Shown here piece by piece: positions 1 to 5,146 of a DNA stretch of 5,797 bases (its first letter is position 1; every line of letters starts with the position of its first letter). The notes under the pieces are model-generated. The model searched no databases. It was not told the origin of the DNA and was given only the letters and a program-made list of their open reading frames with translations. The translations under genes and the position numbers were made by a program. Origin of the DNA: Haloarculaceae archaeon. Its GTDB lineage: Archaea > Halobacteriota > Halobacteria > Halobacteriales > Haloarculaceae. Where the stretch lies: the NCBI GenBank assembly GCA_018609945.1, contig JAHENO010000153.1, positions 1 to 5,797 of the forward strand, read 5' to 3'.

Positions 1-127
1 GATAGTATGACAACTCAAGTAAGAATGTCACTTGGATCGAGAATATAGGGCACGTTTCGGTTTCCAGCGGACAAAGCAGTAGTGACACCACCTCAGAATC
101 GAACGGCAGTCGCCGTCGTCGACACGA
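1..127. other. Non-coding flank, AT-richer than the rest
   Basis: No gene can be supported here. The first 60 or so bases are clearly less GC-rich than the rest of the window, which is typical of haloarchaeal intergenic DNA or of a boundary with different DNA. One frame is open from base 1 to a TAG at 46-48, which could be the last 15 codons of an upstream gene, but that is too short to judge. This stretch lies downstream of the minus-strand PIN-like gene. I see no convincing T-rich terminator for that gene. Confidence 0.5.
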
Positions 128-619
128 CTACCCCCGCGGGTCGCAATCAGGACCGGGATAGGCCCCGTCGTGGGTTGCCTCGTACAGCGCCGCGGCGTCG
201 AACAGGCGGGCGAACGCGTCGGGCGGGCGGATACTCACCTGCAGGTGCGGTTGCAGGGAGAGGTTCGCGCCCGCGCTGCTCAGCCCCTCGTCGTAGGTGA
301 GCAGGTGGGCGGCCCGCCCCCGGTATGCCGACGCGAGGCCGGGGTGATCACCCGCGGGGTGGTCGACGCTCTCTCGGTCGCGCCCGATGCGCTCGCGCCA
401 GTCGGCGGCCAGGTCGGCGTCGGCGAGGTCGGCCACGATTGCCTCGGCGTCGTCGAGCAACGGGTCGCTCGCGACCAGCGTCATCCAGGAGTGTGCCCGC
501 AGGCAATCGAGGGCCTCGCGTGCGGGGCCGCCGACCAGGAGGTCCGCGGCCAGTACGTCCGCGTCCGCGACGACGCGGGTCGGGTCCGCGCTCTCCCCGG
601 AGTGGTCGCTGTCAGCCAT
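128..619 (-). CDS. PIN-domain-like protein (putative VapC-like nuclease fold)
   Basis: A 163-residue acidic cytosolic protein, best read as a divergent PIN-domain protein. PIN domains use three or four acidic residues to bind Mg2+ or Mn2+ and cut RNA. What I see, in order: a short hydrophilic leader (1-14); strand 1 with VVADADVL (16-23), giving D19 and D21; E59 in a helix (DDAEAIV); D91 starting a helix (GDHPGLASAY); and the strand/turn LLTYDEGL (106-113) with D110, which resembles the PIN motif 'lvT.D..l'. The end of the fold, SIRPPDAFARLF (129-140), matches the usual C-terminal 'P.eFl' segment. All four acidic positions therefore seem to be kept. I recall a haloarchaeal DUF of this kind (DUF7384), but that number is from memory. 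The start at 619 is chosen over the longer frame from 646 because a purine-rich Shine-Dalgarno lies directly ahead and because it overlaps the upstream microprotein stop by 8 bases (ATGGCTGA). Whether it is an active nuclease or a toxin is inference. Confidence 0.8.
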   Translation of the reverse strand: MADSDHSGESADPTRVVADADVLAADLLVGGPAREALDCLRAHSWMTLVASDPLLDDAEAIVADLADADLAADWRERIGRDRESVDHPAGDHPGLASAYRGRAAHLLTYDEGLSSAGANLSLQPHLQVSIRPPDAFARLFDAAALYEATHDGAYPGPDCDPRG

Positions 620-710
620 CCTCCTCCCGGCGCGTCGCGAGGGCATCGCGGATGTCCGTAACCGTCACGCCGTGGGCGCTCGCGCGGTCGAACAGGTCGG
701 CCCAGGTCAT
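612..710 (-). CDS. 32-residue microprotein, translationally coupled to the PIN-like gene
   Basis: A very small reading frame starting MTWADLFDRASAHG and ending REEDG. It has an N-terminal amphipathic helix with W3, L6, F7 and A10, and a second helix around IRDALATRR. The pattern looks like a tiny helical domain of the helix-turn-helix or peptide-binding sort. Its TGA stop (614-612) lies inside the start of the PIN-like gene (ATG 619-617), so the two are probably translated together. A T-run promoter element lies 30-35 bases upstream of its ATG. An ATG five bases further upstream stops after two codons, so 710 is the sensible start. The frame is open well beyond 710 towards 1043, but the upstream part is Arg/Gly/Pro-rich and looks like shadow sequence. 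I do not recognise the family. By position it could be an antitoxin or partner of the PIN-like protein, though 32 residues is short for a known VapB. Confidence 0.6.
   Translation of the reverse strand: MTWADLFDRASAHGVTVTDIRDALATRREEDG
620..628 (-). promoter_or_regulatory. Shine-Dalgarno for the PIN-like gene
   Basis: On the minus strand GGGAGGAGG sits directly before the ATG at 619. It complements the 16S rRNA tail and encodes the Glu-rich end of the microprotein. Spacing from GGAGG to the ATG is only about 3 bases, so initiation may lean on coupling to the upstream frame. It is the main reason for choosing the 163-residue start over the longer one. Confidence 0.5.
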
Positions 711-737
711 GCCATGCGTCCCGGTCGTCCGCGAGGG

Positions 738-747
738 GCAAAAAACG
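738..747 (-). promoter_or_regulatory. Promoter T-run for the microprotein/PIN-like unit
   Basis: On the minus strand the sequence reads GCGTTTTTTGCC, with the T6 run at 745-740, about 30-35 bases before the microprotein ATG at 710. A T-rich box at this distance suits a haloarchaeal TATA element with a short or absent leader. The T-run is flanked by GGGC/GCCC, so a small hairpin could form instead. Confidence 0.4.
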
Positions 748-780
748 CCCGCCGGCCGCGGCGTCACGCGCGCGTCTGAC

Positions 781-796
781 GGGTTTTTATTGACGC
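781..796 (+). promoter_or_regulatory. Upstream promoter-like element (TTTTTATT)
   Basis: GGGTTTTTATTGACGC is the best TATA-like sequence in the divergent region. It lies about 28 bases before GTG codons at 812 and 814. If active it would start transcription near 810, giving the BtuF-like gene a leader of about 130 bases, an N-terminally extended product from GTG 812 (in frame), or a 21-codon frame from GTG 814 to a TGA at 877-879. Which of these is real cannot be told from sequence. Confidence 0.35.
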
Positions 797-908
797 CGCC
801 ATCCCTTCCTCGTGTGGGCGCGCAGGCTCGACACGGCCTCGGACCACCCATCCTCCCACGGCGCGCCCCGGACACCTGACCACCCACTTTTCGTCGCGCT
901 CCCGCGGC

Positions 909-921
909 GGGTTTTTGACGC
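909..921 (+). promoter_or_regulatory. Proximal leaderless promoter of the BtuF-like gene
   Basis: GGGTTTTTGACGC places a T5 run at 912-916, 25-29 bases before the ATG at 941. No Shine-Dalgarno precedes that ATG, so a leaderless transcript starting close to 941 fits best. The element resembles the one at 781-796. Confidence 0.5.
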
Positions 922-940
922 TGGCGTCCCTGCCCACGGT

Positions 941-1876
941 ATGCGCGTCGTCTCCCTGCTCCCCTCGGCCACGGAGGTCGTCTACGCCCTCGGGGTCGAG
1001 CCGGTCGGCGTCTCCCACGAGTGTGACTACCCGCCGGCCGCACGCGATGTGCCCGCGGTCAACAGCTCCCGGATCGACCCTGACGCCGCCAGTGCCGAGA
1101 TAAACGAGCAGGTCGAGGCGGCCATCGAGGAGGGCGGGGTCTACGATATCGACCGCGGTCTGCTCGCGGCGCTCGACCCCGACGTCGTCGTCTCGCAGGG
1201 CATCTGTGACGTCTGTGCCGTCGACGAAGTGTACGTCCGGGCGGCCGTCGACGAGATGGGGCTGGACGCCGAGGTGCTGACGACCGACCCCCACAGCCTC
1301 GGGGACGTCCTGGCCGATATCGAGCGGATCGGCGCCGCGCTCGACCGCGAGGCCCGTGCGCGCGAGGTGGTGGCGGATCTCCGGAAGCGCGTCGCGGCCG
1401 TCGAGGAGACGGCTGGCTCGGCGAGCGAGCGCCCGCGGGTGGCGGTGCTGGACTGGCTCGACCCCCCGATGGTCGCCGGCCACTGGGTGCCGGGGATGGT
1501 CGAGACCGCCGGCGGCCGGTACGGGCTGGCCGACCCCGGCGAGCGCTCCCGGCCCCGCGAGTGGGAGGCCATCCGCGAGTACGACCCCGACGTGCTGGTC
1601 GCCTCGCCCTGCGGATTCGACCTCGACCAGACCGCGGCGAACCTGACGGACCTGACCGACCGCGAGGGGTGGGCCGACCTGACCGCCGTCCGCGAGGGCC
1701 GGGCCTACGCCGTCGACGGTCACCACTACGTCAACCGTCCGGGGCCGCGGCTGGTCGACGCCCTCGAATTCCTCGGGTCGCTCCTCCACCCCGGCCGCTT
1801 CGCCGACCCGCCCGCCGACGCGGTGCAACCCATCTCCGCGCTCGCGGGCGAACCGGACGCGGGGGCCCTCCAGTGA
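941..1876 (+). CDS. BtuF-like cobalamin-binding protein homologue, cytosolic form
   Basis: A 311-residue member of the periplasmic-binding-protein family that includes BtuF (vitamin B12) and iron-chelate binding proteins (COG0614 type). Visible marks: MRVVSLLPSATEVVYALG (1-18), the usual first strand and helix; HECDYP (26-31); DPDVVVSQGICDVCAV (79-94), typical of the cobalamin-binding subgroup; a long linking helix at 121-158; GHWVPGMVETAGG (180-192); a second-lobe strand DPDVLVASPCGFD (215-227); and HYVNRPGPRLVDALEFL (262-278). The two-lobe layout and length fit the family. There is no signal peptide, Tat motif or lipobox, since the protein begins directly at strand 1. It should therefore lie in the cytosol and cannot act as a surface B12 receptor as it stands. 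The frame is open upstream to GTG 812, but the extra 43 residues are not signal-like. Its TGA overlaps the next gene's GTG. The ligand is inferred from the family; a non-transport role in corrinoid handling is possible. Confidence 0.85.
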   Translation: MRVVSLLPSATEVVYALGVEPVGVSHECDYPPAARDVPAVNSSRIDPDAASAEINEQVEAAIEEGGVYDIDRGLLAALDPDVVVSQGICDVCAVDEVYVRAAVDEMGLDAEVLTTDPHSLGDVLADIERIGAALDREARAREVVADLRKRVAAVEETAGSASERPRVAVLDWLDPPMVAGHWVPGMVETAGGRYGLADPGERSRPREWEAIREYDPDVLVASPCGFDLDQTAANLTDLTDREGWADLTAVREGRAYAVDGHHYVNRPGPRLVDALEFLGSLLHPGRFADPPADAVQPISALAGEPDAGALQ

Positions 1877-2688
1877 CCGACGACATCACGCTGGACGAGA
1901 AACGGGTCTACGGCGACCGCCGGGACCGGACGGTCGCGTTCGTCGCCGCGGCGCCGGGCGTGACACGCGTCGAACTCTCGGGGGACCAGGTCGGGCGGTT
2001 CTCGCTGGTCTCCCGCGCGGCCGCGACGGACATCGCCGGCGGGGGCGGCCGGCTCGTGGTTGCGACCGACGAGGACGTCGTCCTCGGGACCGGCGGCGAA
2101 TTTGCGCCGACGGGCTTCGGGCGGGCCGCTGCCGTCGCCGTCGCCGACGGGGTGCCCGTCGCTGCCGGCCCCGAGGGGCGGGTCGCGTTGCTCCGGGGCG
2201 ACGAGTGGGAAACCGTCGGGTCAGTGACCGACCCCCAGTGTGGGGACGGCGACCTGCTCGCTGCCCGCGACGGCGTCTCCCGCGTCGGCGAGACGGTGAG
2301 CGCGCTCGGGAGCCCGCCCGGGGAGGTGCGGGACCTCGCGGCGGCGGGCCCGTACGCCGCGACCGACGCGGGACTCTACCGCCACGACGGCCGCCGGTGG
2401 GAGCCGGTCGTCGATGGCGACTGCCGGCTCGTCGCCGCCGACGGCGAGCGGGCCTGCGTCGTGACCGGGTCGGCGGTGCTGGTCCGGGACGGCGGCGAGT
2501 GGGAGCGCGTCGACCGTCCCGGCCCGGACTCGCTCGCGGCCCTCGCGTACGGCGAGAGCCTCTACGCGGTCACCGCCAACGGGACGGTGCTCGTGCGGGC
2601 CACCGCCGACGAGACGCCCGACGGCCGGGGCGGCTGGCGCTCGCGGGCGCTCGGGGTCCGCGATGTCGTCGGACTCGCGGTGCCGTAG
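1873..2688 (+). CDS. Predicted beta-propeller protein (probably HVO_0234 family)
   Basis: A 271-residue acidic protein starting at GTG, which overlaps the stop of the BtuF-like gene by four bases (GTGA). After EKRVYGDR (9-16) it is built of repeating blade-like units: a strand ending in A-T-D or A-A-G/A-A-R, a turn, then a strand and a G-x-x-W-E-x-V segment. Examples are AGPEGRVALLRGDEWETVG (98-116), ATDAGLYRHDGRRWEPV (163-179), TGSAVLVRDGGEWERV (198-213) and the divergent last unit at 234-260. Weaker units lie at 64-80 and 130-147, so about six blades can be counted. The opening and repeats resemble what I recall as the haloarchaeal HVO_0234-family propeller. No signal peptide or membrane segment is present, so it is probably cytosolic. 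Propellers bind ligands or proteins and no catalytic residues stand out. Coupling to the BtuF-like gene suggests the two proteins work together or need matched amounts. Confidence 0.8.
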   Translation: MTDDITLDEKRVYGDRRDRTVAFVAAAPGVTRVELSGDQVGRFSLVSRAAATDIAGGGGRLVVATDEDVVLGTGGEFAPTGFGRAAAVAVADGVPVAAGPEGRVALLRGDEWETVGSVTDPQCGDGDLLAARDGVSRVGETVSALGSPPGEVRDLAAAGPYAATDAGLYRHDGRRWEPVVDGDCRLVAADGERACVVTGSAVLVRDGGEWERVDRPGPDSLAALAYGESLYAVTANGTVLVRATADETPDGRGGWRSRALGVRDVVGLAVP

Positions 2689-2695
2689 ACGTCCG

Positions 2696-2728
2696 GCGCC
2701 GCGGGCGGAGCCGCCCGGGACGCGGCGC
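2696..2728 (+). repeat. Long GC-rich hairpin after the propeller gene
   Basis: Eight bases after the TAG, GCGCCGC (2696-2702) pairs with GCGGCGC (2722-2728). Inside it GGGCGG (2703-2708) pairs with CCGCCC (2711-2716), leaving a five-base bulge at 2717-2721; the tip is too tight for the last pair, so the inner stem is effectively 5 bp with a 4-base loop. No T-run follows, so it is not a standard archaeal terminator. It may stabilise the transcript 3' end or be a chance product of GC-rich DNA. Confidence 0.4.
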
Positions 2729-2756
2729 GGGCACGACCCGGGCGGACGGAACCGGG

Positions 2757-2766
2757 AGCGTTTTCG
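2757..2766 (+). promoter_or_regulatory. Promoter-like T-run before the zinc-finger microprotein
   Basis: AGCGTTTTCGG puts a T4 run at 2761-2764, 27-30 bases ahead of the ATG at 2791, the expected TATA distance for a leaderless or short-leader transcript. A weak GAGGG at 2783-2787 also lies 3 bases before the ATG. Confidence 0.4.
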
Positions 2767-2790
2767 GCCGGCACGCACAATCGAGGGACG

Positions 2791-2991
2791 ATGCCCGAGG
2801 AAGAACCCGACGTGCCGATCCTCTGTCCGGACTGTGACACGGAGACGCGCGTCCCGCTGTCGGAGGTCGCCGAGACGCTCGAGCGACACAACGAGACCCA
2901 GCACGACGGCGAGGAGTGTGCCCGGGTCGACCCCGACCTGGCGGACCAACTGGCCGACCTGGTCGCCGAGGACCTCGGACTCCTGGAGTGA
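2791..2991 (+). CDS. Small C2H2-type zinc-binding protein
   Basis: A 66-residue acidic cytosolic protein. It carries C12-P-D-C15 as a zinc knuckle and then H33-N-E-T-Q-H38, giving C-X2-C-X17-H-X4-H, a spacing close to a classical C2H2 finger. C43 (GEEC) follows and could replace one ligand. After the finger the sequence DPDLADQLADLVAEDLGLL (47-65) should form one or two amphipathic helices, possibly for dimer or partner contact. I do not recognise a named family; small zinc-finger proteins with a CPxC motif are common in haloarchaea and often poorly characterised. Its strongly negative charge makes simple non-specific DNA binding less likely than protein or RNA contact, though this is normal charge for a halophile. 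It lies between the propeller gene and the antiporter gene on the same strand, with gaps of about 100 and 130 bases, so it is probably transcribed alone. Confidence 0.8.
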   Translation: MPEEEPDVPILCPDCDTETRVPLSEVAETLERHNETQHDGEECARVDPDLADQLADLVAEDLGLLE

Positions 2992-3124
2992 GCGTGGTCA
3001 CGGTGCCAGTAGAGGTCGGAACGGTTAACGGTGGCCACGCCGACAATCGACCTGGTGTGAGAGTCGCGAAACAGCCGGACTGGAGCAGTTCCCGGACACA
3101 GACGCTCGCCAGCACATCGCAACA
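2992..3124 (+). promoter_or_regulatory. Antiporter upstream region with possible TATA element and leader
   Basis: There is no T-rich box at the usual distance ahead of the antiporter ATG (3125), nor a Shine-Dalgarno. The only AT-rich spot is ACGGTTAACGG (3021-3031), with GTTAAC at 3024-3029 and the palindrome GTGGCCAC at 3031-3038. If GTTAAC acts as the TATA box, transcription would start near 3052-3057 and leave a leader of about 70 bases. A GTG at 3057 opens a 26-codon frame ending at TAG 3135-3137, past the antiporter start. This is a weak prediction. Confidence 0.3.
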
Positions 3125-5029
3125 ATGTACCCGCTAGCGGCCCAGCCGGTCGGCCAGCCGAGCCTGATGCTGATCGTGGCGATCATCATCGCACTCGGTG
3201 TCGCCTCGCAGGTGGTCTCGACGCGCTATCGCGTCCCGAGCGTCCTGTTTTTGATCCTGGCGGGCGTCGCGGTCGGGCCGAAGGGACTCGGGATCGTCAC
3301 GCCCGAGGCCTTCGGCGGGGCGCTGTCGACGATCGTCGGGCTGAGCGTCGCGATCATCGTCTTCGAGGGGGCGTTTCACCTCCACATCGACAAGCTCCGG
3401 GAGGCCCCCTCGGCAGCGCTCCGGCTCGTGACGGTCGGTGCGCTCATCTCCTTTGTCGGCACCGCGGTCGCCGTCCGGTTCCTGCTCGGGGCCGAGTGGG
3501 GGATCGCACTGGTCGTGGGTGCCCTGCTCGTCGCGACGGGGCCGACCGTGATCACGCCCATCCTGGAGGTGGTCCCCGTCCGCCGGCCGGTGGCGGCCGT
3601 CCTAGAGACCGAGGGGATCGTCAACGACGTGACCGCGGCCGTCCTCGCGGTCGTCGTGTTCAAGGCGGTCGCCGCCCAGGAGGTCCGGCCGGGGGATTTC
3701 GTGGGCGCGTTTGCCGAACGGATCGGGATCGGGCTCGGCGTGGGCATCCTCGTCGCAGTGATCCTCTGGTACGTGCTCGCACACGTCGACCTCTCCCCAC
3801 AGAACGCCCCGCAGAACGCCCGCCTGATCACGCTCGCGGGGGCGGTCATGGCCTTTGCCATGGCCGACTCGATCGCCGCCGAGTCCGGTGTCGCCGCCGT
3901 CGCGACCGCGGGGATCATCCTCGGCAACGTCGATCTGCCCTACCAGGACGACATCGAGGAGTTCAAGGGCGACATCACGCTGATCGTCCTCTCGTTCGTG
4001 TTCATCGCGCTCGCCGCGCTCATCGAGATCGAGACGCTGATCGAGCTGGGCCTGAGCGGAATCGCGATCGTCGTGATCGTCGCGCTCGTGCTCCGGCCGT
4101 TTCTGGTCTTCCTCTCGACGATACGGACCAAGATCACGACGCGGGAGAAGCTGTTCATCAGTCTGGTCGGTCCCCGCGGGATCATTCCCGCCAGCGTGGC
4201 GACGCTGTTTGCGATCGAACTCGCGGTGCTGGCCGAGGAACAGGGCCGGCCGGCACTGGCGGCCCAGGCCGACATCCTCGCCGGGACCGTCTTTCTGGTC
4301 ATCCTCGTGACCGTCGTCTTCGAGGGCGGCCTGGCACGGAAGATCGCGGAATACCTGAACGTACTACCCATGCGCATACTCATCGTCGGCGCGGGCAAGG
4401 TCGGACGCTCGCTCGCCGAACGGCTCGAAGACCGTGGCGAAGACGTCCTGCTCATCGAGAAGGACCAGGACATCGTGGAGACGGCACGCGCCGAAGGCTT
4501 CACGGTCGAACACGGTGATGGAACCGACTCGCAAACGCTCAGACACGCCGGCGCTGACAACGCCAAGATCGTCATCGCGGCGACGGCGGACGACGACGCC
4601 AACCTGCTCGTCTGCCAGCTCTCGAAGACGCAGTTCGACGTCGAGACGGTCGTCGCCCGGGCGAACAACCCGGACAACGTCAAACCGTTCGAGGAACTCG
4701 GCGTGCGGGCCATCTCCTCGTCGGACGCCACCGCCTGGGCGATGGACAACGTCATCGAACGCCCGGCGCTGGCAAACTGGATGACCGAACTCGGTCGGAC
4801 CGGCGACGTCCAGGAGATCGAGGTGACCGCCGAGGACATCGTCGGCATGACCATCGAGGAACTCGACGACGAACTGCCGAACGGCGTCCTCATCGCGCTG
4901 GTCGGCCGCGACGGCGAAAACCGGGTCCCCGAACAGGACCTGAGCATCGAGTACGGCGACCACCTCACCTTCCTCGGACACACCGACGCCGTTCGCGACG
5001 CGCTCCAGCGCACCCACCCACACGATTGA
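3125..5029 (+). CDS. CPA1-type Na+/H+ antiporter fused to a TrkA/RCK regulatory module
   Basis: A 634-residue integral membrane protein. Residues 13-404 hold about 13 hydrophobic segments forming a monovalent cation:proton antiporter that exchanges Na+ (or K+) for H+ across the cytoplasmic membrane. Key features: the segment VGALLVATGPTVITPIL (131-147); EGIVND (163-168) with the N167-D168 pair typical of electroneutral NhaP-like CPA1 exchangers; ADSIAAESGVAAVATAGIILG (247-267); and VGPRGI (348-353) with the conserved R351. From M416 a cytosolic RCK_N/TrkA_N domain begins, with the Rossmann loop VGAGKVGRSL (421-430), acidic E445 at the end of strand 2, and GDGTD (464-468), then an RCK_C-like domain at about 560-628 ending in YGDHLTFLG. 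RCK domains bind NAD(H), other nucleotides or ions and gate transport, so exchange is probably ligand-controlled. ATG 3125 is the first start after an in-frame TAA at 3026-3028. Ion choice cannot be read from sequence. Confidence 0.92.
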   Translation: MYPLAAQPVGQPSLMLIVAIIIALGVASQVVSTRYRVPSVLFLILAGVAVGPKGLGIVTPEAFGGALSTIVGLSVAIIVFEGAFHLHIDKLREAPSAALRLVTVGALISFVGTAVAVRFLLGAEWGIALVVGALLVATGPTVITPILEVVPVRRPVAAVLETEGIVNDVTAAVLAVVVFKAVAAQEVRPGDFVGAFAERIGIGLGVGILVAVILWYVLAHVDLSPQNAPQNARLITLAGAVMAFAMADSIAAESGVAAVATAGIILGNVDLPYQDDIEEFKGDITLIVLSFVFIALAALIEIETLIELGLSGIAIVVIVALVLRPFLVFLSTIRTKITTREKLFISLVGPRGIIPASVATLFAIELAVLAEEQGRPALAAQADILAGTVFLVILVTVVFEGGLARKIAEYLNVLPMRILIVGAGKVGRSLAERLEDRGEDVLLIEKDQDIVETARAEGFTVEHGDGTDSQTLRHAGADNAKIVIAATADDDANLLVCQLSKTQFDVETVVARANNPDNVKPFEELGVRAISSSDATAWAMDNVIERPALANWMTELGRTGDVQEIEVTAEDIVGMTIEELDDELPNGVLIALVGRDGENRVPEQDLSIEYGDHLTFLGHTDAVRDALQRTHPHD

Positions 5030-5146
5030 GGGTGATGCCACGGGAGTGACCGCCGGAAGGGGCGCCCCACAGCGGCACAGCCCGGACGCTCGCCGCTTCG
5101 ACCGCGCACCGAAAAGCCGTTTAGGGTGGGTAGCGACCCCTCGCAC
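5030..5146. other. Intergenic region between antiporter and PRPP synthetase genes
   Basis: A GC-rich gap containing the ten-base palindrome GGGGCGCCCC at 5059-5068 and, at its right end, the promoter of the next gene. No T-run that would end the antiporter transcript is visible. Confidence 0.45.
5110..5126 (+). promoter_or_regulatory. BRE/TATA promoter of the PRPP synthetase gene
   Basis: CGAAAAG (5110-5116) resembles the haloarchaeal BRE, and GTTTAGGG follows at 5119-5126 as a TATA-like box, centred about 25 bases before the ATG at 5147. No Shine-Dalgarno lies before that ATG. The spacing points to a leaderless transcript and is one of the better promoter matches in the window. Confidence 0.6.

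Larger units (their letters stand above)
711..940. other. Divergent intergenic region (minus-strand pair / plus-strand BtuF-like gene)
   Basis: About 230 bases separate the two divergent units. The region holds a minus-strand T-run (745-740), a plus-strand promoter-like element near 781-796, a second similar one near 909-921, and a nine-base direct repeat, GACCACCCA, at 842-850 and 878-886. The middle part is GC-rich and encodes nothing I can support. The plus-strand frame from GTG 812 into the BtuF-like gene is open but has unconvincing composition. Confidence 0.6.

Noticed and set aside
620..646. Longer PIN-like protein starting at 646
   Set aside because: The nine added residues are basic (MPSRRAGRR), unlike the acidic rest of the protein, and the start at 619 has a Shine-Dalgarno and the coupling overlap.
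170..879. Plus-strand frames opposite the PIN-like gene
   Set aside because: Arg/Pro/Gly-rich products without motifs. The minus strand has the acidic haloarchaeal composition, PIN-like motifs and a Shine-Dalgarno.
812..940. Cobalamin riboswitch ahead of the BtuF-like gene
   Set aside because: No B12-box-like sequence or conserved riboswitch core is visible, and the proximal promoter suggests a leaderless message.
812..940. N-terminal extension or signal peptide of the BtuF-like protein from GTG 812
   Set aside because: The 43 extra residues have no hydrophobic stretch or Tat motif and are rich in Arg, Pro and His. Family members begin at the MRVVSLLPS strand. It stays open only as an alternative transcript start.
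764..1828. 354-residue minus-strand open frame opposite the BtuF-like gene
   Set aside because: It mirrors the codon periodicity of the real gene. Its product has no recognisable motif and the plus-strand frame has clear family signatures.
2696..2728. Intrinsic terminator after the propeller gene
   Set aside because: A strong hairpin but no T-run after it; archaeal termination relies mainly on T-rich tracts.
4370..5029. Separate trkA gene starting at the internal ATG
   Set aside because: The frame is continuous with the antiporter, with no stop or intergenic gap, so a single fused gene is the simplest reading. Internal initiation is kept only as a finding.
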